Positions 48,263 to 62,042 of a stretch of 64,000 bases of DNA are shown in pieces (positions within the stretch are counted from its first letter, which is position 1; the number at the start of each line of letters is the position of its first letter). The notes under the pieces were generated by a model. That model made no database searches, was not told the DNA's origin, and saw nothing but the letters and a program-made list of their open reading frames with translations. This DNA is from Lycocorax pyrrhopterus obiensis (taxonomy: Eukaryota > Chordata > Aves > Passeriformes > Paradisaeidae), in contig JACSVZ010000011.1 of NCBI GenBank assembly GCA_014706295.1, positions 11,128,163 through 11,192,162 of the forward strand. The letters run 5' to 3'. Position numbers and translations under genes: made by a program.

Positions 48263-51200
48263 CATTGTAAAGTTTAGCTGATCTTTTCATTTATATAGCC
48301 ATAAATTCCCCATCAGTCCAGCAGAGGGGTTATTTTTCTTTTGTTTCCTTATCTTTAATACTTACTTTTGAAATAAAAGTAAATACTCCCCCAATAAAAT
48401 TTGAATAATGCCACATATCAGTGCTATACAGTCATTGTTTCAGAGCTGGTCAAAGGGTGAAAAGGCATAAATAGAGGACTTAAGTAAAATTTATTTTCCT
48501 TTTATTCCATATATATATTTTTTGTTTGTTTGTTCTGTTAAACAGAGGACCTATAATAGTACAACTTCCAGGCTGAATGAGGGAAATCTACACAAATACT
48601 TGTATCCTCCTTACAGATCATGGTAACACATCATTCCAGCTTCACAAGTGGGTTACACAGCAGCACAGCTGATAGACTAAGATAAATTCTGCACCTCAGA
48701 TATAGTATTTCATGTACAGTTAAAGTCTGCTCAGAAGGAAAGGAGTTATAACACAATGCTCTATCTTTAACAAAGTGAACAAAAGAACACAGTATTGTGC
48801 AATGAATTCCACAGGGGCTTCATTCTATTTAAATTGAAATCTCTTTCAGTGCATGAACATTTAATGGTTTAGCTTGATATGTCTTTTTTCCAATATACAA
48901 AAGATCAAAACACGAATTTATTTCTCCATCTAAAGAAGCTTGTATTTTAGGTTAGGGGAAGTGGCCACAGAAGAAGAATGTACAAATTCTCCATGGAGTG
49001 CATAGGGGCAGAGCAATCCTCTGTGACACTCTGTTGTGCTTGAACCAAAACACAGGATGGTAGCGAGGGCACTGCCCTGCCTGTGGGAGAGCCATGCACT
49101 GGAAGGAGGGTTTATCAGCACCTTTCCTGCTGTGCATGTTCACACCATCTCCATAGGGCTGGGGAGCTCTAATCCATAACTGAGTAACAAAGGGAGAGAG
49201 GGCAGACCATTGCTATTGCTCCCCCAAACTATAATATAGAAAGCAGAGACATGCCATCTAGAGAGGGAGAAAACAGATCTGTGCAGAAAAACCCGCACAC
49301 CCTCCCCAAGCCATAGAGCTCCTGGAACGACATGACAAAGCCCTGTTTTGGAAAGAAACGGCAGAAAAAAACCCACTTTGTTATGGAATGAGGCAGATTT
49401 CTCTAGAAGCCCACTGACCTCAGTGGTGCATGTCTGAGTCCTGATACTGTTATTACTACACAAGCACCGTTCTTAGAAATGTGGCAGCACACACTGTCAT
49501 ATTATTTGCAGCTCTTGCCATTTGCCTTCTGAACAATTCTGATCCAAGCAATAATAAAAGCAGCAAGACTGAAGCTTCATCAAACATCCAAAAGTAGTCT
49601 TGAGCAGACATTAATTTTCACCAAATTTTCTGAACATCCTGATTAGCACATTTTAAAAATATCTGAATGCCTTACAAAGCTGTTGTCCAGAAAACATGAG
49701 GCTATCTGCCTGTCAAACACCAGTGAGGGTTTGCTGTAGGCCCAGAAAAACCATGCCCTGAGAAACTCCAGCAGTCATCCTGCCTTCTTACACAGTGGAT
49801 GGATCCATGTCTCAAATCTTAACCTTCAACTACACCTCAGTAAAACAAACAGAATTACAGTGATGTAGGACCCATTTCATGTGGGGAACGTCATATGATA
49901 TTTAAAGTACTTCTGAGTCATCACAATAAACAAACCTGCCTTCTGTGGGGGAGTCACCTAAAGATTGGTGATTAGTTAATTCAGCAAGTGAAAGGTTTCC
50001 TGTGGTAGTGTCTGTGAAGAGCAAAACACTGTCAGAAAATACTGAAATTCTTCAGGAGGGCTTGTGAAAGCTTTACTTCTGAATTACCTGCAAGCAGCTC
50101 CTAAACAGGAGCTCAGCCAACCCTACCTATTGAAGGCTGCAGGAACTGTGAACTTCCCCTAAAGGCAGGAGGGCAGAAAAACAGGTAGGAAGTGTTTTCT
50201 AAGGACCTGTGTTTGAGCAAGGCCATTCAAAACTGCGTTAAGAGATCACAGTTTTACATGGCTCCAAAGCCTTTTAGCAGGAAAGAACAAAACCCCGACT
50301 CAAGCTCCATTTAAAATGAGGGGAAAAATATCAAATAAGAAAAGGTTTGCCTAAAAGGGAACCTCAGCGTTTTACTCTACAATTGGACTTCTTTCAATTC
50401 ACATTCAGTGCAGTGAAAATAAGACCGTTCTCTGAGTTTTTAGCCACATAACCTACATTTTGTACGAGTTCATTTCACACATGAGAACATCCTGCAATGA
50501 AGGGACAGGGGTGTATGGGCACTGGCAGTCATGGAGGGGACAGCATTGCTGTGCTGGCGCTGCAGGGGAGGGACAGCCTTGTGCCCAGGCTGAGGTTCAG
50601 GGTTCACTGCCATCGCCTCCTCCCTCCCTGGACAAGAAAAGTGTCTCACTGGCCTCAGAAGCAGCAGAATGTTTGAGAGGGTAGATTATGCACTTGGCAA
50701 AGCTGCTGGATTCTTGTCTCAAGGGAGAAATCTGCTTTTACCCCACATAGACACTGATTGCTAGAAGGATGCTCTCATAAACAAAATGCTGGAGGCCATG
50801 GAATCTTCAGCCTCCCCTTTCTGCCCAGCTTCCAAATGTACTGCATGAAACAGAAGGGATGTACGCTGGCAAAACGTCCTTGAGTGCACAGGAGATGTGT
50901 GAGAACATATCATGGACAGCAACATGAACCAGCAGTTCTTGCTAATCTGCCCACACTGTTTCAGGTATGCAGCTAAACTTTAAGGATGGAATAATCATTT
51001 TCTAATCACAACTTGCCAAAACAGGGCAGAATGACAGCTCAAACAAACAGAATCTACCATCTAATCTAAGATGAATCCAATTTCTTTTTTTATTGAATAT
51101 TAGAGTCTTTTAGGAGACTGTAACCTGACATATGCGTCCAATTTTTGGTAAATATTCACAGTCATTTTTGCTTTGATGTAGAATATGCGAAAAGTAAGAA

Positions 51201-52890
51201 ATATTTTCCAATTCCAGTCTGTTAAAGTGGAAGCCAGACTTTCATCCATGGCAAATTATTGTATCAGATCATCTCAGAAATATCTGGAACTTTTTATAAT
51301 CTAAAGTCTTTAGCTAGACAACGTTATTGTCTCACTTGTGGCCATTTCAAAAACAGAATAAATTGAAAATTAAAGAACAGTATCATAACCTATGACATAA
51401 GGGGTTTGAGGCCAAAGCAAATTAATTTGTATCTTAAAAATAAATAAAGGCCTTACTATTGCAGAAGAATGCTGCCACCACACTGCAGAGCTGAGCTATC
51501 AGATGCTGTCCCATCACTGCCACTTCCTCACACAATGTCACATCTCCTGTACGTAACAGATACATTGCATAATGTTACAGATGGCACAGGTCAGAACAGC
51601 CAGGATTACATTTATTAAAATCAGATGAAATGCTTATCACTAGATTCAATGCATTCCATGCAAGGTGACCTGAGTTTCTTTTTTCTGACCACTACTGTAA
51701 GATTTTCCTGCTGTAGAAAACAGCTACAGTTAATTGTTACTGGGCATTGATGCCAATTATGACAGACACCCACTGTAAATTGACTTTCATAAATGTTTGA
51801 GTTTACAAACAAACTGGATTGTTGTACTTGGACGAAAGAACTACGCAGACCCAGCTTAGTTCAGGACAGAAAGAAGCTAGGAAAAGCCCCAGGCTGTTTA
51901 TTTTACTCCATATATATATGTTCTTAGGAATGACCATGGATTGGAGGATGAGGTTACCACCTCTCCAACCACACCGGTCAGACGAAAAGTCCATCAAACT
52001 TCTCCGCCTCAGGAGAAGGAATGCAAACAAAAAGGAACAGCTAGCTAAACGTAACTATGTTTACAGAAAGTGCGTGAGAAACTCCATCACAGAAATGAAA
52101 ACATCAAAAGACTGCAAATTCCAGGGCAACACTGGATCCTCAGTGTCAGTATTTTATTTGATTTCACCACAATTTTTCCTGCAAATATTTCTGTTCACGT
52201 GAGGGCTGGAGCAACGGCTGGTACCTTCACAAATCATTATTCACATAGAAACTGCTGCATATGAGTGTCAGCAGTGCTCTTTGCTTTTGCACGATCTCCA
52301 GTTAAAATGGTTGTGGACAAGGAAAGGGACTGAAAAACCCAAACCTGTAGCAACACCCACTCCTTCAATTAGCCTGAACCTTCACCCCGAGATAGAAAAA
52401 GCACCTGAACACCCCCACAGCCCCATGAGGTGCAGCACGTACCAGTGACTTCCCACCAGTCACCTCCAGCTGCTCCTGAGGCCTGGGAAGGGGCTTTGTC
52501 TCAGGGGGGGCACAGGCTCCAGCCCAGCCTCCCCACTGCCCAGCTTGAATATTTTATATTTATTTCTCTCTCCCCTCCTTTGCGGTGGCAGTTGTAAATC
52601 TACCTTTCTCAAAATTCAATAAAAAATTAATTGAAAAGGAAAAAAAAAAAAAAGAGAGAAAAGTCATTTCAACCCCAACAATAAAAGGCCAATTGACTTC
52701 TCAATTTTCTAGTGGGCAGGAGAAGAAATCAGGCATACGCAGGGAGAAACTCAATTCTCCAAAGCTCTCCCCTTGAGGAGCTCCAGCCCTGCCGTCTCAA
52801 GGGTGCTGTGTCCCCTACCACTCGCTCAATTCCAGCTGGGTATTATTTTCTCAGCTCCGAGGGAAGCAAGAATTCATTCTGCATTATTGA
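48263..52890. other. Non-coding unique sequence
   Basis: No gene is recognised. Simple features are an AT/TTTG run at 48508-48534, an ATATATAT word near 51911-51920, and a 14-A run at 52640-52653. Frames up to 127 codons (51819-52202, plus) have no domain. Confidence 0.65.
48508..48534. repeat. AT then TTTG low-complexity run
   Basis: (AT)5 followed by T-rich sequence and three TTTG units. Confidence 0.85.
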
Positions 52891-52990
52891 TGACTCCGGC
52901 TCCGCCGCTGCGAGGGCCCTGGTTCAGCGCTTCCCGCCGGCTGTCACTCACCCGCGCCCGCGCTCCCCTTCTGCCGGGCAGGCGGCTCCT
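52891..52990. other. Short CpG-dense patch
   Basis: Thirteen CpGs by hand count in 100 bases, including four in the run 'cccgcgcccgcgctcccc'. Overlapping frames on both strands (52773-53210 plus, 145 codons; 52874-53206 minus, 110 codons) reflect GC content. It could be an orphan CpG island core. No TATA or initiator is clear. Confidence 0.4.
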
Positions 52991-53491
52991 TTCCCTTCTC
53001 CCCAAACATCTCCCTTTCACACACAGCCACAGAAAAACAGCTGAAACACAGCCTGGGGGCCATGGCACGAGGACAGACCTCACCCCCATTAAAGCATCAG
53101 CCACACGAACTCGTGCCTTAAAGGCAGCAGAAGGACCGGAACGGCTGCGAGGGAAGGGGCCTGGGAAAGGGGTTTGGTGCTGTGGGGCAGTCGATCCATA
53201 TTTCAACTGATCCCTCTTGCCAGGAAGTTAAACATAACACTGACCCCCAGACCACGACACTGAGGCAAGACTGAGCTTTCTGAAATCTTCTGAAAACAGA
53301 TCTCATCCCAGAAACAGCAAACCCTGACTGAGCACCTGTCAGGGCAGGGGTAGGACACGCACTCCTCGCAGGGATGGATTCCTCCTTCCCTCTTCTTGCT
53401 CTTTGCCTCTTGCCCTTCTTTTTCCTTGGTTGTTTTGTGCATTTTACCTTCCTTCTTCTACATCCTAAACAATTATTTAATTTTCTTTCAG
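52991..53491. other. Non-coding sequence
   Basis: GC-rich shoulder of the CpG patch grading into pyrimidine-rich sequence at 53375-53490. On the minus strand this pyrimidine tract is purine-rich and yields a basic, lysine/arginine-rich frame (53118-53510). That frame is a composition artefact. Confidence 0.55.
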
Positions 53492-53558
53492 AAATCTCAG
53501 CACTGAACACCTACAGTTACGGAGGCTGTACAGTAGTAATGAAGCCTCAGTGTTTCAG
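53492..53558 (+). other. Possible 67-nt exon (splice-site pair only)
   Basis: A good acceptor, 'ttaattttctttcag', ends at 53491. It has a possible branch-site word 'cctaaac' at 53464-53470. A donor CAG|GTGGGA begins at 53559. The 67 bases between are open in two of three forward frames. No protein similarity is apparent and no partner exon is visible, so this could be an exon of a long non-coding RNA, an alternative exon of a host gene, or chance. Confidence 0.2.
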
Positions 53559-56500
53559 GTGGGAATGCTGGAGGTACATTTAATTAATGAAAATGCACCA
53601 CAGATGTGGTAATTGCCAACTAGAATTGGCATCCATAGCCAGTGAAATGCAAAATACACGTGCAGTTTTGTAGAAATCAGTTCAGTCCATCAATGTAGAG
53701 CTGAGTTGCAAGTTGTAGAGTAGTTCAAGTCCAGTCCCTAAGAGTCTCATGGGCTCTTAATCCACTAATTTCTCCACACCGACATGCTGAATCAGTAGTT
53801 CGAACCTGGGATGTAACTGTTTACAAAGAGCTATGCCAATTTCCTTGGTTCTAAGAAAAACAGAATTCATAGTCACAGGTTCACAACTAAAAAGCAACTG
53901 TAATAATATACTTGGTTTATTCTAAATTAATTGAGGGAAACATCAAGTTGATTTTTGTGATACAGGTCTAGAATAACAAGTAGTTTCTTCCATGTGCTTT
54001 TATGTAGTTCTAGGATTTGGGAGGAAAACCTTTTTAAATACTATAGACATTTAGTATTCAGGCAAAGTGTTAGATCTGAAGTTTCAAAGTACCAAAGGAA
54101 GGAAGTAAAAAATTTGTATTCAGGTTCATACTTTTCTCCTTCCTAGAGCTAGAGGGCTTGAATCAGCAGGTCCCCTCTGCTTGTAATAGTGCAAGAAAAA
54201 ACCTTTTAAGAGTTCTATAATTATGTCTTTATTTCTGTGTGTATATGTATCAGCTGAAATTGTCCCTGTATTATTTACAACCATGAATGCAGAATGGGAA
54301 CAACAGCAGAAGCTCCCCTACTTGCCCAATTTGTGGATGTTTCACATAATTGATTTCTAAATATTGGGCAATGCCTATCCACTAAGGTTAGCATATTCTG
54401 GCTTCCCCACCCCCAACACCCTCCTTTGATCGCCTGTGCAATACCTGAACAGCTTGTGACCCTTGAACACCTCTGCCCAAACTTCTTACATTATCAGTTT
54501 TAACCGTGCCCCTCAAACTTGCCCAAAACAGGGAGAGGCAGGAGTTATTTGAACTGTTCACTGAAAGACAGCAATTTAAAGAACCTCTACAATGAAATTC
54601 TATCTTACTCCAACAGTTTCAATGATTGTGAAAAAAACACCTAAAAAAAAAAGTTCAGCAATTTCACACAGTGGAAAACAGCCCAGGGCACAAGAAAACT
54701 AAAACCAAACAGTTTGCCGTCAGTGCTGTAGACTGTGTTCAGTAAAAACAAAAGATCAAACAAGTTCTGTAATCATTATATAAAGCACATTTGCTATGGC
54801 ATGTGAAGAAAACATACTTCCTTCCTAATACTAATTAACATTAGAGAGTTGTGGGCTGAAATGCAGGATAAAAATAGCTGTTTAAACTAATCACTCAGCA
54901 AGATGTAAATGTTACATATAAAGTATACCTAAAGGGTTGGAATAGTTATCCCAGAAGTAAAGAAAGCTTTCACTACTCATGAATTATAAAAGTTTCTCTT
55001 CCTGCCTCACTGCAACAATGTATGGACTCTTTGCAAGTATGAAATGGCTCTTCATAGAAAGTCTACAGTTTTCCTTATTTGTAAGTATTTAAAAAAAATT
55101 TGGAGTTGTGGGTAGCAAAGGAAAGTGTGAGCAGGAAACAGAACACCCAACCGTTTTATAAACAGCACACAGATATTCCAACTGCCTTAGCCACGCTGTG
55201 ACCATCAGCCAATGTCCAGGCTGGAGAGTTGCAGACCCTGCAGAAAAAGCCACAGCTGACTGCAGGACTTCACCCGAGCAGCACTTGTACATCTCCTCAA
55301 AGAGCTTTCCTAACGCACACAGACCAGGCAGCTCTGCATAACAGAGGGTGGCCTTCTTGGATCTACCTCTGTTTCTCTGAAATTATTTCTCCTTTCAGAT
55401 GTGCTCCATCCTTCCACAAATAAATTCTGGCAAATGTTATTCTTCTTGTCACCTCCAGCTATTCCTTTATCCTTCCCATCCTATGGCTGCCCCACTGCCA
55501 CCAGCACCCTGTTCAATGGCTCCTCACAGGTAGGAAGGGAAGGTGTTCAATGACTGGCATGACACCAAGCAGACCACCAACGTATCCAAAATATTCCTGA
55601 GCATAAACTACGTTATAAAGTTCAGGAAGCCAAACGTTATTGAAAGAATAGTTCAATAGTTTCCTAGCAACAGTATTTCAGATGTTTCCTAGTAATTTCC
55701 CTCAGCAAGAATTTGAGGTAGGGTAATAACTGGAGAAAAGGTGTTGAAATGTGCAGTGCTTAAGCATTGCACAGTTGAAAAGTCAACACATTTCTGTCTG
55801 TTTAGAGAGGTACAGTATTTCCATCCTCCAGGATTTCTAAGAACCTGTTGAGCTCTGTGTCTAATACAGATAGCAATGAAATATGTTCTTGAGCCACAAC
55901 AGTGTTCTGCAGGACTCAGATGAAATATATCAGCAAAGCACATGAACACATTTCTGGGATCCCTGCCCCCCTCACCCGACATTTGGCTGCTTTGGGCTGG
56001 ATTCAGGAGTGCTTATCCACGCAGCAGAAACTCATCACAAGAAGATACACTTGCCATCGGTTACACCCGGGCTATATGAAGACAAGGCTGTCCATTGGGT
56101 GCTAGGCTAATGAAAAAGAAAATAGTGGGGTTTTTCTTCATCAGCCAGGGAAATAAAACACCCCTCTGAGAAACTTCTGTAATCCCAGTCAGATCCCAAA
56201 CTCAAACTACCTGGAACTCCAATCTCCTGCTGCAAGCATCACAGCATTACCATTTCAGTCTGTCAAGACTAAATAAATTAAAGCAGTCTGTAGGAGACGG
56301 AGACTACAACCCACGACAGCATGTTCTCTATGTCCTCTTCCAGGACTTTGTCAGCAGATGCTTTAGACCAAGGAAGCAGATGAGGAGGAGCTCTGATGGA
56401 AAATCTCCAGGAGCAGAGGCTTAACCTGATAGAAAGGGAAGACTGTTCAACAGCACTATTTGAGATTAGTCTAAACTGACAAGGTAATTCAAATAATCCT

Positions 56501-59500
56501 GCCATGTAAACTGAGTCACAAGGCTCCTAGGCCGGCCAAACCACCCCCCTCCCCCAAAGCAAAGCCAAAATCACTGAAATTTAAATAGCAATTAGGCATC
56601 GTGTCCAAATACTTTCCTAAGACAAATTCATTCCACTGAAAATGGAACTGTTTGGGGCAACACAAACACCACCTCTGCTCCATCTTAGAACATGATTCAT
56701 ACCACTAAGTGCTTTGTTCCCCTCTTGCAGTATGTAATGTTTGGACTTCTTAAAAGGGTCATATTGAATTAACGGGTTCACCTTGAAACCACACAGTGGA
56801 ACAAAAAGCTGTCTGCCAAACGGCACTCCAGAGGGGACCAGCTTGCAAGAATGCACTTCTCCCTGTTCAGTAAGAGGAACAAGTGTTGTGACAACCTTTA
56901 AATGCTCAGGTCCAAACCACAGATCTTCTCCCATGTCCCTTTCAGCTTGCAGCAGAGCGTCCAAAATGTGCAGGCTGCATTATGAGCACCAGGCAGGAGG
57001 GCCCGCAGGGAAGCACGGGGGGAGCTGCATATCTAACCACAGACATATTGCAAGGATCAGCTATCAGACACTGGTTATATGGCTGTCACAGCTCATTGGA
57101 TTTCTTTGTCTTTATCCACTGTAAGCATTTAAAAGAAAGCCCTGTGTTCCCGTGTCTAAAAGTATTTGGTAAAGCTCATATGTCTTCTAAAGGGGAGGGA
57201 GCAAGAAATAAACTCAAAATCCTGACTTAAAATAACCTGAAATAATAGTAGTTTTCTTCAGAGTTGAGAACAAGTTGTGGAGAGAGTGACAGTGGTGGTA
57301 ACATCTTATAAGGATTTAGTTTACACATATGACCTATTTGGTGCATTGTCTCAGTCATGTAGTGCACAGGGAGCTGGAAGCGTAACAACAGATAAAAGAT
57401 ACGGCTTACACTGCTGAAAAAATGTGAGCCATTTCAGCCTCTCTTGTACAGCTATGAATAGCTCATTCACAGAGGGAAGATTTTTCCAGCAAAAGGAACA
57501 CAATCCAGAAAGTTCCTCTGAGGAGAATTTTTTTCCAAATTGTAATGCAGAGCATCACTTATGCAGAGTCCCTCAATAAACATTTTGTGGAAAAAACACT
57601 TGGCTCTCTTCTAGGGATTGAAGTTAATCTAGTGAGTCTCAACACTGATTTCTGAGACCAAAATCAGGTAGGTCCTCTGCAGGTTCATACCTCGCAGCAG
57701 GAAGCACACAAGATTTCAGAGCATTTGCTATATTTCACAGAACAAAGAATGAATTACAAGGAGCATTTCAGTATGGAAGTAGGCTGACTTGAAGGGGGCC
57801 TGGCCATCTATCCTGTGATGCAAGCAGATTTACAGGATGATTATTTCTGTGTTTGTGTGTGTGGACTTGTGCAAAACATGTAGGTGCTTTAATGAGCATC
57901 TTCCTTCTGCAAGGTTCCTCATGGCGGTGATAAATGTCAAGGAGACTTCAAAAGTTCCACCATGGTGCATGATTAAAAGAACAAGTGGTAAAGTAAGATT
58001 TTCATCAATAGAGTCTGCTTCAAACGTCATCTTTCCATGTGCTCCAGCACTACACGTCCCACGTGCTCCTTGGATCATTGGAGACAAGGCTGCAGCACGT
58101 CCCTGCAGGGGGAGGGAGGCTGCCCTGCACTCCCCAGGGAGCTTTTCCAGAGCTGTCTGCTCAGAGCACAGCAAAGCACTGGCACAGTGTGAACAAATGA
58201 GTTCCCACTTGAGAATCTGTGAGGGGAGGTCTCAGGTGCTGCCTTTGCTTCAGAACAAAAAACCAAGGTGGGTGGTATTTGCTTTATCCCGGCAGCTAGC
58301 TCATCAGCTGTGCAAGCAGCAGCACCAACACGTAGAGCAGAGCCCTTGCCCCTAGGAGTTTCTGATCCACAAAAAAGACAAGGAACAGCAGCAGGAAAAC
58401 CAGGACACAGAAGCAAATGCAGGCAAAGCTGGTCAGCCCTCCTGGCACTGCTCACAGAGCACCCCCAGCCTGACCACTCGCAGTTATGAGAGAGAGGCAA
58501 AGAGAGCAGTTTTCGATGCAGTAAGATGGGAAGTTTTAAGGGAAGAGAAGACAGATTTGGAGCTTTTCAGGGAAATCTTCCGTAGTCCATCTAGTCCCCA
58601 CTCCACAACTATTTCTCCCTTTCTGGCCTTCCACCTTATTTTGTCCCTAATCTCACTGTGCATTTTTTCTCCCAGCTCAAAGAGCAGACTCACAAGGGAG
58701 CCAGATGTGCTGAACGTATGGGTATAAAGAGGCAATCTGCATAACAACAAGAACCATGTGAAATAATCTCATTTTTCCCATCTTGCTTCTGTTTTTTTTT
58801 CCAGTGGAAAGAAATAAAATATACACCTAGTTCATGGTTTGTTCTTTTCAAAGCAGTTGCATTTTCTTTCATTCCTTCCTCCACCTTTCAGGGTTTGGAT
58901 ATAATGTATGGCTGTACAAATACTTTCCATCCATATACATGTATGCATTACTGTTTTGCAGCTGCATTGCAAAGATCCTTTCTCTCCAAATGATATCATC
59001 TGAAGTGAAAGACAAGTGCCCCCTATGGTCAAGCAAATAGTCAATTGTTCAAATTGCAATTATACTGTATAAATGGAGTCACACTAGTTTCCCTGTGAGC
59101 ACAGTGTAAGCCCAAAGAACTCAGTAAGCAGCAATTTTGAGGAGAGAGAATCATGAAGGGAGAAAAAAGAAAATTATTGGTCTGTTAACTGTAAAAAAGG
59201 ATGATTCTCTTTTGATCTATGTTGTTAGAAGCCCATAGGGGATGCTGAATACAGAGATAAGGCTCTTGGTCAGGGTATTTGGATACACAAATTTGAATAG
59301 TATCTTAACCTGGACTACACATTCCTCTAAAGAACTGGTATTTTCTCTCCTTATATAACAAATATCTTTCACCAGCTTCCTACACTCAAAGATCCAAAAT
59401 TGGAAGCAAGGGGAATCTCCATAGAGAGGAGTTTCACAACAAGAGAGGCCATCTTCTCAGTTGTATTGACAGTGAAGAAAGGAAAGTGGCTCAAAAAGCA

Positions 59501-61978
59501 GAAAAAATATTAAAGCTTAAGTTCAGGTGTCCGAGTGGTCTCTGGAAAATCTTCTCTCTTCACCTATTAAGGAGATTGGATTTTGCAAGTACCTTGAACC
59601 TTAAGCTCTGAGCACCTATAAAAATCTGGCCTCAGCTGTGGGTGCTGAAGACCTACAAATGCAGCCAAAGAAAATCTGGTCTGCTGGATCTTACCCAAAG
59701 CCAGCTGAATCAAGTTTTGGACCGGCTTTAAGAATTTTTGCTACAAGACGTAGGAAACTGGATCTCCCCCTTGCGCTGTGCACCACGCAAACGTACCCTG
59801 AGAGAGAGCCAGCAGCACTCCCAGCCAGAGGAGGGATGGAGAGGGAGCTGTGGTCACAGCACATTGGTTGCAGGGCCATGATCAGGAGGCAGTATTTACT
59901 TAAAAAGTGATTAAACATTAGAATTTAGTGTCTCTGATAATTTTGCCGTTACCAATGTGCTGCTTCTATGTCCAGCCTACTTCATTCTGTTCGTGCTCAG
60001 AACAGACCTCCACTGAAGTTGTCATTTTAAAATATTCTCCACTGTGATTAAACAGCTGCTGCAGTCAAGTAGTTCTATCTTCTATCAAAGTTTGTAAATC
60101 ACAGTATTTTAAAAAGATGCGAAAAGAAAATAATCCGGTATATAATAGTTACTTGATTTTTTACATATGCGTAGAAAAAATAAGCACATTAGATCTCTAG
60201 CCTTTAATTAAAAAATAGTTGGGGGGAGGGAGTAATATCTTAATAAGTAACATCTGACCAAAAAGTATTTAGTAAATCATACCCTAAGTGTGGCCAAAAA
60301 ATGTAAGATTTACTGCAAGTAAATCATTATTGCTATCTGAGTCTGAATAGCTTCCATCTGATTTCTGTATGGAAATACACTCCATAGAAGCACAGCCTGG
60401 AACTTCAAAGGACATGCAGGATGCTACTAATTTCTGTATCTGACAGTGTGATGCAATGTTTGGATTTGCATCTCTGCACTTCAAAGTGTGGCACTCTCTA
60501 GATAAGGTCTCCGTTTATTTTGACATGCATTCACAGAGGTGAACAAGAAAGCAGCACCCGAAACAGACAGTAACTCCCCCAAAAAGCAGGAAAAAAACCC
60601 CAAACCAACACAACAAAAACCCCAATTCTGCTCTGTTTGCTTCTCTCTGAATTCAGTAATGCCCTGGAGACTAAGGATTACAGAGAAAGAGTACAAGTCA
60701 TGGTTGCAGTACTTCAAGTAATCTCCAGTGTCCAAAACACAGTGTCAACATATGGTACTCAAATGCAGATTTGGAACATCTTTGAAGTAATATTGAATCT
60801 GACTAATGGGTAAAATGCAGACCTAGTTGCCTTTTTTTCTTTATTATTTCATACGGAAGTTGTCAGAATTTCAAGTAGGGCAGCTAGATGCTAGTGCATC
60901 TTTACTCTGAACTTTATGTAAAAAATATCACCAAGATGAATTCTGATAGTCCACTTTACTTTTTGCGTGGCAAGACCAGAATCCTACAGGATAATGACAT
61001 AAAAGCTTTTTGCTATTTCATAATGACACTTAAAAATGTCTCTCACATTGTCGTCCTAAAGAAAACTCTAAATGTTGGGATATGTTCACAACTGCAGTAC
61101 AAATCTTATTCATACCATCAAAACACATAAACAACTCTCCTGCAACTACAGCTCCTAGAACTGTTCTCACTTCCCTTGTATAAAACATAAAAGTACTTTT
61201 CAATACAACAGCTGCTGACCAGGAGCATATATACAACTGCTATAATTATTTATTTATAATTAATTAATTAAGCACTGATCATGTTCCACAAAAACATTTG
61301 GGAAAGAAAAAAATTCTTACAAATCTGAGAGAACAGAGAGGTGTTGGGAGCCAAAAGGGGAAAAATCTTTAAGCTGAAAATCCAAAAGGAAATTGCTGAC
61401 ATTTTGAAGCCTTGTGTAGTGCAGGGTCAAACAGCTGCACCTAAAGTTACGTTATGTAAGATACCACTGTCACTAAGGTTCCGAATTGTGGAGCAATTAC
61501 CAGGTGTCTCACACCCTAGGTATACACTGTCCTTATAATTTAGTTTGCATAATATGCCACTACATGAAAAGGATTGTCTTTGTATTTAATCATCTTTGAT
61601 TTTTTTAGGGTTTTTTTTAAGGAAAAAAAAGAAAAAAAAATATCAAAGCTAACAGGACTCAGAAGATTTGTGTAATAAACATCATATGCAGATTTTTATT
61701 TCCCAATTCAGCTGGAGACCAATGAAGTATTTTGAAGTTTGATTAAGGCAGTTAAGCCTCTCAAAAGTTCCTGTTTCAACATTAAAAATAAGTTGTGTGG
61801 TACTGTTGTATTAATTTTTCTTTAAAAGGAATAGCAAGTTTCATTTGCTCAATTAAAAGACCAAAAATCAAATAGTGCTCAAAGAAAGAATTCAAAATTA
61901 GAATGCTACTTCTTACTCATTATGAATAGTTACCATTCTCTCAGTGCAGTATTTACGCATATTCCCAAATCCCTTGGT
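53559..61978. other. Non-coding unique sequence
   Basis: No gene is recognised. The possible tRNA-promoter remnant at 53765-53845 is listed separately. Frames of 172 codons (57837-58355, plus), 141 codons (58075-58500, minus) and 115 codons (56617-56964, minus) occur and have no named domain. A strong polypyrimidine-AG word ends at 58890, but no matching donor follows at a sensible distance. A T-run/A-run pair at 61612-61639 could form a low-complexity hairpin. Confidence 0.6.
53765..53845 (-). repeat. Possible decayed tRNA-derived SINE head
   Basis: On the minus strand an A-box-like TGGCATAGCTC (53828-53838) is followed about 20 bases later by a B-box-like AGGTTCGAACTA (53796-53807). The order and motif quality suggest an ancient Pol III-promoter relic. 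The spacing is short and no body or tail is seen, so this is weak. Confidence 0.28.
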
Positions 61979-62042
61979 CCTTCCTGAGGCAAAAAAGGTC
62001 AGCAGGAGTTTTGACTACATCCTTCAGGATTTGGCCCATATG
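61979..62042. repeat. Fragment of an ancient dispersed sauropsid/amniote repeat
   Basis: The word order 'cttcctgaggcaaaa', 'agcaggagttttgac', 'tccttcaggatttggccca' closely follows the old repeat 'ttactcaggcaaaactccc...gggagttttgcctgagtaaggactgcaggatttggccc', known to me from bird, crocodile and turtle genomes. This is the best-preserved of the fragments of this kind in the window. I do not recall the library name. Confidence 0.5.

Noticed and set aside
53118..53510. Minus-strand frame with a CxxC...C, lysine/arginine-rich segment resembling a zinc-cluster or nuclear protein
   Set aside because: It is the complement of a pyrimidine-rich tract. The cysteine spacing does not match a complete known motif.
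57837..58355. Plus-strand open frame of 172 codons
   Set aside because: Begins in a TG-rich stretch, has no domain, and is countered by minus-strand frames over the same bases.
58852..58890. Very strong polypyrimidine tract ending in CAG
   Set aside because: No credible donor follows at exon distance and no coding similarity is seen.
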